Shown here: positions 38,298-46,667 of the stretch, in pieces
Layout: each line of letters opens with the position of its first letter
Numbering within the stretch: position 1 is the stretch's first letter
Assembly (NCBI GenBank): GCA_019670725.1
Contig: AP024629.1
Coordinates: forward strand, 1,798,001-1,862,000
DNA from: Alphaproteobacteria bacterium SO-S41
GTDB taxonomy: Bacteria; Pseudomonadota; Alphaproteobacteria; Micropepsales; Micropepsaceae
Direction: 5' to 3'
Length of the DNA stretch: 64,000 nt
Made by a program: the position numbers and the translations under genes
Notes under the pieces: model-generated
Database searches by the model: none
What the model was told of the DNA's origin: nothing
The model's input: only the letters and a program-made list of their open reading frames with translations

Positions 38298-38693
38298 GTG
38301 GCGCACGATTTCGTTCAGCTGACGCGCACCTATCTGGCGGCGCTGGAGGCCGGCGACGAGGCGGCGGTGTTCGCCTGTTTCCATCCCGAGATCGAACAGA
38401 TCGAATGGCCCAATGCGCTGGTGAAGGCGGGCGCGACGCGCGATCTCGCCTATCTGAAAGCCAGTTTCGCCAAGGGCAAGACGGTGATCGACGGCCAGCG
38501 CTATGACATCAAGAAGCTGTTCGGCGCGGGCGACGAGGTGGCGTTCGAGGCGGTGTGGACGGGTGTGCTGCAGGTGCCGCTGCGCACGCTGAAGGCGGGC
38601 GACACGATGACCGCCTATATCGCCTCGTTCCTGACGTTCCGCGACGGGCTGATCGTCTCGCAGCGCAGCTATGATTGCTTCGAGCCGTTCTGA
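38298..38693 (+). CDS. SnoaL/NTF2-like protein
   Basis: A 131-residue protein starting at GTG 38298, three bases after the preceding stop, so translation is probably coupled. It has the NTF2-like cone fold pattern: an N-terminal helix with YLAALEAGDEAAVFACFHPEI, then alternating strands ending in SFLTFRDGLIVSQRSYDCFEPF. Members are small enzymes or ligand-binding proteins acting on hydrophobic compounds; the substrate is not readable. Confidence 0.75.
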   Translation: MAHDFVQLTRTYLAALEAGDEAAVFACFHPEIEQIEWPNALVKAGATRDLAYLKASFAKGKTVIDGQRYDIKKLFGAGDEVAFEAVWTGVLQVPLRTLKAGDTMTAYIASFLTFRDGLIVSQRSYDCFEPF

Positions 38694-38708
38694 GGTCATA
38701 GTCGGCGC

Positions 38709-39860
38709 ATGAGCTCGAATGCGATCGTGGCGCCCATCGCCGCCTGGCTGCTGAACGAGGCGAAGGCGTTGCCCTCGCTGGATGTGGTGGTCGATGCGCT
38801 GTGCGAGCGACTGAATGTGGCGGGCGTGCCGATCGACCGGGCGATCATGAGCACGCAGACACTGCACGCGATCCATTTGTCCTATTTCCGGCTGTGGCAG
38901 AGCGACGGGTCACATGTCTCGGACACGTTCGACCGCGACGAGGTGCATCTGGGCTATTTCGAGCGCAGTCCGCTGCGGGTGATCGTCGAGACCGGCCAGC
39001 CCGTGGAGCTGCGCGTCGCGGAGACGCCGGACGAGGCCTACGGCATCGTGCCGGACCTGAAGCGTGACGGGTACACGCATTATCTGGCCGTGCCGCTGCA
39101 CTTCTCGGACGGCGTCAATAATCAGTTGAGCTGGGCGACCAAGCGGGCGGGCGGTTTCACGGAGGACGATGTCGCGGTGCTGCGGGCGATCGAGCCGGCG
39201 CTGTCGGCGGCGCTGGAGATCCGCATGCTGCGCCGGGCGATGGTGGAGACGCTGCAGACCTATCTGGGCGATGAGCCCGGGCGCCGCGTGGCGCAGGGCG
39301 CGATCGTGCGCGGCGAGGTCAGCGAGATCAAGGCGGCGATCCTGTTCGCCGACCTGCGCGGCTTCACGGCGAGTTCGATGCATCTGGGCAGCGACGTGCT
39401 GGTGCAGTTGCTGAACGATTATTACGCGTGCCTGATTCCGGCGGTCGAGCGGCAGGGCGGCGACGTGCTGAAGCTGATCGGCGACGGGATGCTGGCGATC
39501 TTCCCCGATGCCGAGGGCGATGCGCCGCTGCGCGCGTTGGCCGCGGCGTGCGAGGCGCAGGCCGCGATCGGCGAGGCCAATGCGCGGGGCAGCGAGTGGC
39601 CGGAACTGGCGGCGGGGATCGCGCTGCATCACGGCACTGCCGCCTATGGCAATATCGGCTCGACCACGCGGCTGGATTTCACGGTGATCGGCCGCGACGT
39701 CAATCTCGCGAGCCGCATCTGCGGCATCTGCCGCGAGGCGGGCGCGCCGGTGCTGATGTCCGAAGCGTTCTGCGACCGGCTGGGCGGTGACGCCGAAGAG
39801 GTCGGCGTCTTCGCGCTGCGCGGCATTGCCGAGGCGGTGACGCTGTACCGGCCGCTCTAG
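38709..39860 (+). CDS. class III adenylate/guanylate cyclase
   Basis: A 383-residue cytoplasmic protein. Residues about 20-175 resemble a GAF-type sensor domain and residues about 205-383 are the cyclase homology domain. The two metal-binding Asp are D215 in FADLRGFT and D259 in LIGDGMLAIF; transition-state Asn332 and Arg336 are in VNLASR. All key residues are present, so it should make a cyclic nucleotide, most likely cAMP. What the GAF-like part senses is unknown. Its stop overlaps the convergent flavin reductase gene by four bases. Confidence 0.88.
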   Translation: MSSNAIVAPIAAWLLNEAKALPSLDVVVDALCERLNVAGVPIDRAIMSTQTLHAIHLSYFRLWQSDGSHVSDTFDRDEVHLGYFERSPLRVIVETGQPVELRVAETPDEAYGIVPDLKRDGYTHYLAVPLHFSDGVNNQLSWATKRAGGFTEDDVAVLRAIEPALSAALEIRMLRRAMVETLQTYLGDEPGRRVAQGAIVRGEVSEIKAAILFADLRGFTASSMHLGSDVLVQLLNDYYACLIPAVERQGGDVLKLIGDGMLAIFPDAEGDAPLRALAAACEAQAAIGEANARGSEWPELAAGIALHHGTAAYGNIGSTTRLDFTVIGRDVNLASRICGICREAGAPVLMSEAFCDRLGGDAEEVGVFALRGIAEAVTLYRPL

Positions 39861-40492
39861 CCGATGGTCGCTTCGGTCTCGTCGCGGGGGCGGCGCATCT
39901 GGATGAGCTCGCGCACTACGGCGTAGTCGCCCCAGCTGCCGCAGCGGGCAAGGGGTTCGGCGGCGGCCGTGTCGTAGACGCCGTTCTTGATGAAGGCGCG
40001 GTCGATGTGGATGCCGACGACCTGGCCGATGATGAGTGTCGAACTGGTCGGGCGGCCGTCGAGGTCGTCGAGGTCAATCACTTGGAGCGTACGGCACTCC
40101 ATGCTGGCGGGGCTGGCCGCGACGCGCGGGGCGACGACGATGCGGCAGGGCGCTGGCTCGACGCCGGCCTTGCGCATTTCATCGATGCCGTGCGGCCAGG
40201 CGTAGGACGTTGCCGACATGCGTTCCGCGAGAGCGAGGCTGACGACATTGTAGACGAAGGCGCCGGTGTCGCGGGCGTTGACGATGGTGTCGGCATGGCG
40301 GTCGCCCGCGAAGGCGAGGATCGGCGGATCGGAGCTGAGCGCGTTGAAGAACGAGTAGGGCGCGAGGTTGACGGCGCCGGAGGTGCTGAGCGTCGAAATC
40401 CAGCCGATGGGGCGGGGCGCGACGATCGCCTTGAAGGGATCGTGCCGGAGCCCGTGGCCGTTGCCGGGTTCGTAGAAGTGAGCATCAGTCAT
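39857..40492 (-). CDS. flavin reductase family protein
   Basis: A 211-residue FMN-binding split-barrel protein of the flavin reductase/DIM6-NTAB type: FKAIVAPRPIGWISTLS near residues 20-36, NLAPYSFFNALSSDPP near 42-57, and a terminal block with YAVVRELIQMRRP. Such proteins reduce flavin with NAD(P)H or carry FMN for other oxidations. It lies downstream of the DNA-repair operon on the same strand but its own ATG at 40492 follows ten bases after that operon's last stop codon, so read-through transcription is possible. Confidence 0.85.
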   Translation of the reverse strand: MTDAHFYEPGNGHGLRHDPFKAIVAPRPIGWISTLSTSGAVNLAPYSFFNALSSDPPILAFAGDRHADTIVNARDTGAFVYNVVSLALAERMSATSYAWPHGIDEMRKAGVEPAPCRIVVAPRVAASPASMECRTLQVIDLDDLDGRPTSSTLIIGQVVGIHIDRAFIKNGVYDTAAAEPLARCGSWGDYAVVRELIQMRRPRDETEATIG

Positions 40493-40501
40493 GGATGCAT
40501 A

Positions 40502-41962
40502 CTAGGCGGCGTCGCCCAGCTTTTCGAGGGCGCGGGCAGCGGTCTTCAGGTCGGCGACGAAGCGACGATATTCGGTGGCCGCGACGACGGCGTCGGTGAC
40601 GCGCAGCAGGAAGGACGGGTGCACGGTGACGATGCCGCGATGGGCCCCGAGGTCCATCAGCGTGCCGCGTTCCTTCATCACAGGCACAGTGCGTTCGGCG
40701 AGAGCATAGGCGGCGGTGGCGCCGAGGGCGACGACGAGACGCGGGCGGACCAGCGCGAGTTCGCGGCTGAGCCACCAGCGACAGGTCTTGATCTCCGACA
40801 TGTTCGGCTTCTGGTGGATGCGGCGCTTGCCACGCAGTTCGTATTTGAAATGCTTCACGGCGTTGGTGACGTAGACCTCGTCGCGGTCGATGCCGGCATC
40901 GCCGAGCGCCTTGTTGAACATCTTGCCGGCGGGGCCGACGAAGGGGTGGCCGGCGAGGTCTTCCTGATCGCCGGGCTGTTCGCCAACGAAGAGCAGCGCG
41001 GCGCGGGGCGGGCCTTCACCGAACACGGTCTGCGTGGCGTGCTTGTGGAGCGGGCAACGGGTGCAGCCGGCGGCTTGGTCGCGCAGGGTAGCGAGTGTGG
41101 TGGGTTCCCCGCTGGCCTCGGTTTCGCGCGCCGTAATCTCCTCCGCCCGGCGCTCCGCGATCCGCGTGGCGAAGCGCGGCGCGGCATCGGCCGGGCGGTC
41201 CACCATGGACTGCGCACGCGCGCCTGCCTGCCTCAACATCTCCGGAACTGCTCTGGTTTCAGGCATGTCGCGCCAATACCGCTTGGGCATCTCGCGCAGC
41301 ATTGCACCAACATGGAGGCGGGCGGGGTTGAAGATCGTGCGGTAGTAGGTGTTCCAGAGGCCGTCGAGGACAGCGTCGTTTTCCTCGGGCGGACGCGGCG
41401 CGCCGGGGCCGAAGGTGATCTCGCCGTTCCGCCACGCCGCGCTGCCGCTAGGCGTGACGATCAGCCAGTTCATCGTGGCGAAGCGCTCAATGAAGAAGGG
41501 CAACGCGCGGCGGAGGATGTGGTGCTGTGGCTCGAACCAGGCGGTGAAGAGCGGGCCGTCTTCACCGGGTTGTTCACGGAAGCGCAGGAAGGCGTGCATC
41601 TTGTGGATGTCGCGGCGGACAGCACGAGCATAGTCGAGCGCACGGCCGAGAATGGGGTCGTTCGCCTGGTCGAGCACGCCGGGCTCGCCGCGCGCGATGC
41701 GCCAAAGCAGTGCGTAGAGGAGATCGAAGCGGTCGGGCGCGCTGTGACAGGCGACGTTGTCGAGCAGTTCGATGAAGGCGCGGGGGACGGCGAAGGCGGG
41801 CGGCGTGGCCTCGGCGGTTTCGGGCGGCGGCGGGAGGAGCGGCGCGTTGCCGTCGGCGGAGAAGGTGACGGCGCCGGGCGCGAGGCCCTGCGCGATGCAG
41901 CGCCGGGCGGCGTCGCGGAAGGCCGCGCCGTCGGCGTCTTCGGCGAGGACGAGCGCGTACAC
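40502..41962 (-). CDS. DUF4130-UdgX fusion (uracil-DNA glycosylase family protein)
   Basis: A 486-residue two-domain repair protein. The first about 240 residues are a DUF4130 domain (putative DNA metabolism protein, TIGR03915-like), including YALLWRIARGEPGVL and ARAVRRDIHKMHAFLRFRE. The rest is a UdgX-type uracil-DNA glycosylase: the iron-sulfur Cys pair in GCTRCPLH, motif A GEQPGDQEDLAGHPFVGPAG, the diagnostic loop KRRIHQKP with H383, and HPS near the end. In UdgX this His attacks the deoxyribose and stays covalently bound to the DNA after uracil removal. Start GTG at 41962, four bases after the radical SAM stop; the longer upstream frame overlaps that gene and lacks support. Confidence 0.88.
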   Translation of the reverse strand: MYALVLAEDADGAAFRDAARRCIAQGLAPGAVTFSADGNAPLLPPPPETAEATPPAFAVPRAFIELLDNVACHSAPDRFDLLYALLWRIARGEPGVLDQANDPILGRALDYARAVRRDIHKMHAFLRFREQPGEDGPLFTAWFEPQHHILRRALPFFIERFATMNWLIVTPSGSAAWRNGEITFGPGAPRPPEENDAVLDGLWNTYYRTIFNPARLHVGAMLREMPKRYWRDMPETRAVPEMLRQAGARAQSMVDRPADAAPRFATRIAERRAEEITARETEASGEPTTLATLRDQAAGCTRCPLHKHATQTVFGEGPPRAALLFVGEQPGDQEDLAGHPFVGPAGKMFNKALGDAGIDRDEVYVTNAVKHFKYELRGKRRIHQKPNMSEIKTCRWWLSRELALVRPRLVVALGATAAYALAERTVPVMKERGTLMDLGAHRGIVTVHPSFLLRVTDAVVAATEYRRFVADLKTAARALEKLGDAA

Positions 41963-41966
41963 GGGA

Positions 41967-43193
41967 CTAGAACAACGTGAGCTGGGCCGGGGGCGGCGTG
42001 AGGCGCGCGCGCAGGACTTCGGCGTCGAGCTGGGGGCCGGGGTGGTGGTCGTCGGTGGTGAAGAAGGCACGGGCGCGGCGGACGGCGCCGGCGAGGCGCG
42101 CCACATCCGCATAGCGCAACCGCGCATGACGGCGGGCGGCGATGAGGCGATCGACGGCGGTGACGCCGAGGCCGGGGATGCGGAGCAGGTCCTCGCGGGG
42201 GGCGGCGTTGATATCGACGGGGAAGCGGCCGCGATTGCGCAGTGCCCAGGCGAGCTTGGGATCGATCGAGAGATCGAGCATGCCGTCGTCCATCGCGCCC
42301 GCGAGTTCGGGTAGCTCGAATTCGTAGTGCTTCAGCAGCCAGTCGGACTGGTAGAGGCGATGTTCGCGGACGAGTTCGACAGGCTTGGTGGGGAGGATCG
42401 AGGAGGGGTGACCGTTGGGCGTGAAGGCGGCGTAGTAGACGCGCTTCAACTGATAGGCGGCGTAGAGCGTGGCGCTGGTCTCCATGATGTCGAGATCGCT
42501 GGAGGCGTCGGCGCCGACGATCATCTGCGTGCTTTGACCCGCTGGGGCGAACTTGCGCTTGGGTTCGTCGGCGGCTTCGTCGATGAGGCCGCGGGTGACG
42601 GCCATGCCGCGCTTGATGCCGCGGGACGATTTCTCGGGCGCGAGCGTCGCCAGCGTTTCCTCCTTGGCGAGTTCGATGTTCATCGACAGGCGGTCGGCAT
42701 AGAGGCCGGCCTCGGCGATGAGGTCGTCGCTCGCGCCGGGGATGGTCTTCAAATGGATGTAACCGCGATAGCCGTGGTCGAGGCGCAGCGATTTCGCGAC
42801 GCGGACCATGTCGGCCATCGTGTCGTCCTCGGAGCGGGCGATGCCGGAGGAGAGGAAGAGGCCCTCGATGCAGTTGCGGCGGTAGAGGTCGAGGGTCAGC
42901 GTCACGACCTCCTCGACCGTGAAGCGGGCGCGGCGGACATTGCTGGAGCGGCGGCTGACGCAATAGGCGCAGTCGTAGATGCAGAAGTTCGTGAGCAGAA
43001 TCTTCAGCAGCGAGATGCAACGGCCGTCGGGCGTGTAGGCGTGACAGATGCCTGCGCCAGTGACCGAGCCGATCCCGCCCTTCGTCGCACCGGGCCGCTT
43101 GCCGCCCGAGGAGGCGCAGGAGGCGTCGTATTTGGCGGCGTCGGCGAGGATTTCGAGCTTCGCGATCAGGGGATCAGCGGGCTGCGTGTTCAT
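41967..43193 (-). CDS. putative DNA modification/repair radical SAM protein
   Basis: A 408-residue radical SAM protein of the group paired with DUF4130-UdgX proteins (TIGR03916-like). The cluster-binding motif is CIYDCAYC with C71, C75 and C78, followed by the GxIxG-like IEGLFLSSGI and SAM-binding segments. A helix-hairpin-helix motif (INAAPREDLLRIPGLGVTAVDRLIAARR region, about residues 320-348) can bind DNA. The chain ends in QLTLF (404-408), which matches the bacterial beta-clamp-binding consensus. A LexA box covers its start codon. The reaction on DNA is unknown. Confidence 0.88.
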   Translation of the reverse strand: MNTQPADPLIAKLEILADAAKYDASCASSGGKRPGATKGGIGSVTGAGICHAYTPDGRCISLLKILLTNFCIYDCAYCVSRRSSNVRRARFTVEEVVTLTLDLYRRNCIEGLFLSSGIARSEDDTMADMVRVAKSLRLDHGYRGYIHLKTIPGASDDLIAEAGLYADRLSMNIELAKEETLATLAPEKSSRGIKRGMAVTRGLIDEAADEPKRKFAPAGQSTQMIVGADASSDLDIMETSATLYAAYQLKRVYYAAFTPNGHPSSILPTKPVELVREHRLYQSDWLLKHYEFELPELAGAMDDGMLDLSIDPKLAWALRNRGRFPVDINAAPREDLLRIPGLGVTAVDRLIAARRHARLRYADVARLAGAVRRARAFFTTDDHHPGPQLDAEVLRARLTPPPAQLTLF

Positions 43194-43202
43194 GTATTGT
43201 TC
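43188..43202. promoter_or_regulatory. LexA (SOS) box over the start codon of the radical SAM gene
   Basis: GTTC (43188-43191), seven bases, GTTC (43199-43202) is a perfect match to the alphaproteobacterial direct-repeat SOS consensus GTTC-N7-GTTC. On the coding strand it reads GAAC-N7-GAAC and contains the ATG (43191-43193) and part of the AGGAA ribosome binding site. Repression by LexA would block initiation, and DNA damage would switch the two-gene repair operon on. Confidence 0.8.
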
Positions 43203-43268
43203 CTAACGCCATTCGGCCGCTATAGCAAGGTTAAGAGCTTACGGAGCGGGGCGTCGGGTGGATCAAAT

Positions 43269-44396
43269 TTACTCGTCAGGTCCGCGGGTTAGCGCGGGTC
43301 CGACCGGTGCGCCGGTGCGGCGTTCGTCGCGCTGGGCGACCCATTCGGTGAGGTTGCGGCCGTAGAGGAGCGCGTCAGGGTGAGCGGTCTGGAGCCAGGC
43401 GATCATCTTCTCGCGGATTTCGCAGCGCAGATCGAAGGTCGCGGGCGCATTGCGGGCGCTGGCGAGGCAGCGGACCTCCATCACGCGGTCGCGGAGATCG
43501 GTGACGGCGAGGTTGACGACGCGCTTGTCCCAGAGGGGCGAGGCCGAACAGATCTCGTTCAACTTGGCGCGCATCGCCTCAACGGGAGCCGCGTGGCTGA
43601 CATAGATCATCGCGGTGCCGATGAGGGCGGCGGTCTCGCGGGTCCAGTTCTGGAAGGGCGTCTGGATAAAGTAAGTGAGGGGGACGACGAGACGGCGCCA
43701 GTCCCACAGGCGCACGACGACATAGGTCGCGTTGATCTCCTCGATCCAGCCCCATTCGTTCTCGACGATGACGGCATCGTCGATGCGGATCGGCTGCGTC
43801 ATCGCGATCTGCATGCCGGCGATGAGATTGGTGAGCAGCGGCTGGAGCGAGAGACCGACGATGATGCCCGCCGCGCCGCCGGCGGCGAGCAAGCTGACAC
43901 CCCATTCACGGACGCTGGAGATCGTCATCAGTGCGAAGCCGGCCGTGATGATGACGATGAGCGTGCCCAGCGCGCGGCGCAGGATGCGAAGCTGGGTGAT
44001 GTGCTTGCGGGCGAGGAGATTGTCTTCGACGTCGATCTTGAAGCGCTTCATGTAGAGCGCGCTCGCGACGTCGAGCGCGATGAAGACGACCCAGCCCACC
44101 AGTAGAACGAAGAGGACGAGGGTGATCTGCTGGAGTAGTGCGGTCTCGTAGGGTTCCAGCGGCGCGACGCCGGCGGCGCGGCCGACGAGGACCAGCATCA
44201 GAGCCAGTCTTATCGGGCGATGGATGCGGGCGAGGAGGTTGCGCCAGAACTCGGAGCGGCGCGCGAGGACGCGGCGCAGGGTCCACATCACGGCCCAGTG
44301 CAGCGACCAAGCGAGGATCATCGCGCCGGCAATGAGGACGAGGCTGATGGCCCAGTTGGGCAGGAAGCCCAGATTGTCTGCGATGGCGGCGCCCAT
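43269..44396 (-). CDS. mechanosensitive ion channel (MscS family)
   Basis: A 375-residue MscS-type channel. Four hydrophobic helices precede the pore-lining helix ...GVSLLAAGGAAGIIVGLSLQ (about residues 167-190), followed by the conserved beta domain with PIRIDDAVIVENEWGWIEEINATYVVVRLWDWRR. The cytosolic C-terminal domain contains QTPFQNWTRE. It should open on membrane tension and release osmolytes. The start is the ATG at 44396; a TTG three codons upstream is an alternative. It is downstream of the signalling genes on the same strand but separated by 36 bases. Confidence 0.9.
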   Translation of the reverse strand: MGAAIADNLGFLPNWAISLVLIAGAMILAWSLHWAVMWTLRRVLARRSEFWRNLLARIHRPIRLALMLVLVGRAAGVAPLEPYETALLQQITLVLFVLLVGWVVFIALDVASALYMKRFKIDVEDNLLARKHITQLRILRRALGTLIVIITAGFALMTISSVREWGVSLLAAGGAAGIIVGLSLQPLLTNLIAGMQIAMTQPIRIDDAVIVENEWGWIEEINATYVVVRLWDWRRLVVPLTYFIQTPFQNWTRETAALIGTAMIYVSHAAPVEAMRAKLNEICSASPLWDKRVVNLAVTDLRDRVMEVRCLASARNAPATFDLRCEIREKMIAWLQTAHPDALLYGRNLTEWVAQRDERRTGAPVGPALTRGPDE

Positions 44397-44432
44397 CCGA
44401 AACAAACGTTTCGGGGCGGGTGCGGTTCCGAA

Positions 44433-45671
44433 CTAGGCCGCGAAGATTTCAGTGGCGCTGAGCCGGACCGGGCGGCCTTCGACCTGCATGAGATCCGCGA
44501 TAACCGAGCCGCTGACATGTGTAAAACCGCCTGCCCATGCGGCGAGCACGAGTTCGCGCTTACGCATGGCGTGGCCGACGACCAGCGTACGCGGGGCGAC
44601 GAGCGCATCGGCGAGCTTCTGGATGCGCTTGATTTCGGCCTGGCTGCTGCGCTCGGCCGCGCCGTCGAAGACGATGGCGATGCCGGCGAGGCCCGCGTCG
44701 CGCCAGCGCGGTAGCGGCGGTGCGTCACCGTTCGTGCGCGCGATCGCCGCGCGGCAGAACGGGCGCACGGAATTGACGAGATCGATCATGCGGCTCTGCG
44801 GCATGCCGTCGGGGCAATCACAAAGCTCGACGACGACCAATTGCGCGAAGTCGCCGAGCAGCGCGCGGAAGTGATCGCGGACGATCAGCCGTTCGCGCGA
44901 AGGCGTCAGCGCGTCGAGCGGAACGGGAAGATGGAGGCCGAAGCGGACACCGTCCGCCTTGGCCTGGCGCAGAACTTCGGCGGCGAAGTCGATGATCTGC
45001 GCCGTAACGACGCCGGCATTGCGCGGGCCAAGATCGGTCAATTTCACCGGGACGATCGAGTTGCCGATCTCCTCGAAAATCGTGGGCTGAATGAGGAAGG
45101 AGGCGATGGCGCCGTGGAAGCTGTGCCAGATCGGTTCGAGCGTCAGGGAGGCCTCGATCCGCGGGCTGACCTGGACGATGAAGCGCTGCGACTTGCCGAG
45201 TTTCCAGGCCGAGAGCGGCCCGGGCGATTTGCGGTCGGAGAGTTCGGCAGGCGCGGCGTTCATCGCGTCGAGGATGTCCTCGGGCGCGATCTCGGCGGCG
45301 GCGATGCCATCGGCGGCGATGCCGCTCGCGACGAGGATCTTGATCGCCGCCGACACGCCGGCGCCGAGGAAGTAGCCGAACGTCTCCTTCGCGACATGGC
45401 CGCAGCAGGCGATCGCGATCGCGCGGGTGGCGTCGGGCTGGATCGTGATGAACTGCGTGTCCGACAGACGGATCAGCATATCCGTCGCGCGCGCCCGTTT
45501 CTTGAAGGCGCGCTGGATGTAGTCCTCGACCTGTTCGGCGCGGCGTTCCCAGCGGGCGGGATCGTGCTGGCGGATCGCCGCGACGTCGATGATATTGACG
45601 ATGCCCTGGGCGTAGGAGTCCGGGCTGAGCTGTTCGAGCAGCTTGGTGGGATCTGCGTCGGCGAAGTTCAT
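44433..45671 (-). CDS. possible degenerate GGDEF/EAL-like signalling protein
   Basis: A 412-residue cytoplasmic protein. Residues about 50-100 (RATDMLIRLSDTQFITIQP) recall the strand arrangement of a GGDEF domain without its signature loop, and residues about 215-400 (FGLHLPVPLDALTPS, FAQLVVVELCDC, LAGIAIVFDGAAE, ending GFTHVSGSVIAD) recall the order of strands in an EAL barrel without the EAL, DDFG or metal-binding residues. It would be a non-catalytic binding or scaffold protein. The gene follows a single-domain response regulator by 16 bases on the same strand, which supports a signalling role. Assignment is tentative. Confidence 0.5.
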   Translation of the reverse strand: MNFADADPTKLLEQLSPDSYAQGIVNIIDVAAIRQHDPARWERRAEQVEDYIQRAFKKRARATDMLIRLSDTQFITIQPDATRAIAIACCGHVAKETFGYFLGAGVSAAIKILVASGIAADGIAAAEIAPEDILDAMNAAPAELSDRKSPGPLSAWKLGKSQRFIVQVSPRIEASLTLEPIWHSFHGAIASFLIQPTIFEEIGNSIVPVKLTDLGPRNAGVVTAQIIDFAAEVLRQAKADGVRFGLHLPVPLDALTPSRERLIVRDHFRALLGDFAQLVVVELCDCPDGMPQSRMIDLVNSVRPFCRAAIARTNGDAPPLPRWRDAGLAGIAIVFDGAAERSSQAEIKRIQKLADALVAPRTLVVGHAMRKRELVLAAWAGGFTHVSGSVIADLMQVEGRPVRLSATEIFAA

Positions 45672-45687
45672 GCGCGCACCGCAGCCG

Positions 45688-46083
45688 TCACACCAGCGTG
45701 ACGGCGTCGCGAGCCGCCAGCTTGTCGTTCACCAGCGCGATGAGCTCGTCATTGAGGAAGGGCTTCTGCAGGAACGCATCGGCGCCGACCTCGTGCGCAA
45801 GCGCGCGGAAGATGCCGGGGTCCAGCCGGCCGCAACCGCTGAGCGCGACGATGACCACGTCCTGCGAGCGCTGACGGATCTGGCGAATGGTGTCGAAGCC
45901 TTCGCGCTCGGGCATGATGATGTCGCTGACGACAACGTCGAAGCGTGCGGCCTCAAAGGCGGCGAGGCCGCGATTGCCGTCGCCGGCCAAGACGGTGTCG
46001 AACCCCGCATAGCGGAAGACACCCTCCAGCACACGGGCGAGGGCGGGCTCGTCGTCGATTACCAGAACCCGTGGCTTCGTCAT
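45688..46083 (-). CDS. single-domain response regulator
   Basis: A 131-residue stand-alone receiver domain read from the ATG at 46083 with AAGGAACGG upstream. The acidic pocket is D10-D11, the phosphorylated Asp is D54 in SDIIMP, the switch Ser is S82 and the Lys is K107 in LQKPF. There is no output domain, so it acts by binding partners. The degenerate GGDEF/EAL-like gene starts 16 bases after its stop, and the two are probably cotranscribed. Confidence 0.9.
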   Translation of the reverse strand: MTKPRVLVIDDEPALARVLEGVFRYAGFDTVLAGDGNRGLAAFEAARFDVVVSDIIMPEREGFDTIRQIRQRSQDVVIVALSGCGRLDPGIFRALAHEVGADAFLQKPFLNDELIALVNDKLAARDAVTLV

Positions 46084-46259
46084 CGCACCGTTCCTTGGCG
46101 TTCCAGTGATGCGCAAGTCCGGTTAATTCGGAATAAAACCGCTACGCAAAATGCGTGATTTGGCGTGGTAACGCGCGCCCGCTCACAGCGGCCAAATTGA
46201 AACAACAGCCAATGTCCGAATTGGTTCCATCGCGCGACATTTTTCTCGCGCGGGCGGTC

Positions 46260-46664
46260 TTAAGGCTGGGGTTCGCCGGTCTGGGTCGCCAGGCATTCGT
46301 CAACCACGGCAAGCAGTTGCTTGCGGGTGAAGGGCTTGCGGATAATCGCCGTTGCGCCGAGCTTGCTGGACAATTCCAGGTAGTCCACGTCCTTGGTCGC
46401 ACCCGCGCGGGGCACGCCGCCGGTGATCGCGATGATCGGCACGGCGTTGCGCTGCCGCCGGATGGTCATAATGAATTCGATGCCTTCGACTTCAGGCATC
46501 AGGAGATCGGAAATAACGAGGTCGAAGGCGGTGCCGGTCTCCAGAGCCTTCAGACCCTCGCCGCCGTGACGGGCAAGCGTGACGTCATGTCCCGCGAATT
46601 CGAGCTGGCTGCGGATTGTCTCGCTGACCAATGGGTCGTCTTCGACCAAGAGTACCGACGCCAT
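46260..46664 (-). CDS. single-domain response regulator
   Basis: A 134-residue receiver domain. The acidic pocket is E8-D9-D10, the phosphoryl acceptor is D53 in SDLLMP, the switch Thr is T81 in ITGG and the Lys is K110 in RKPF. It begins three bases after the stop of the hybrid histidine kinase on the same strand, so kinase and regulator form a coupled operon and probably exchange phosphate. No output domain is present, so the final target must be a separate protein. Confidence 0.9.
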   Translation of the reverse strand: MASVLLVEDDPLVSETIRSQLEFAGHDVTLARHGGEGLKALETGTAFDLVISDLLMPEVEGIEFIMTIRRQRNAVPIIAITGGVPRAGATKDVDYLELSSKLGATAIIRKPFTRKQLLAVVDECLATQTGEPQP

Positions 46665-46667
46665 TGT

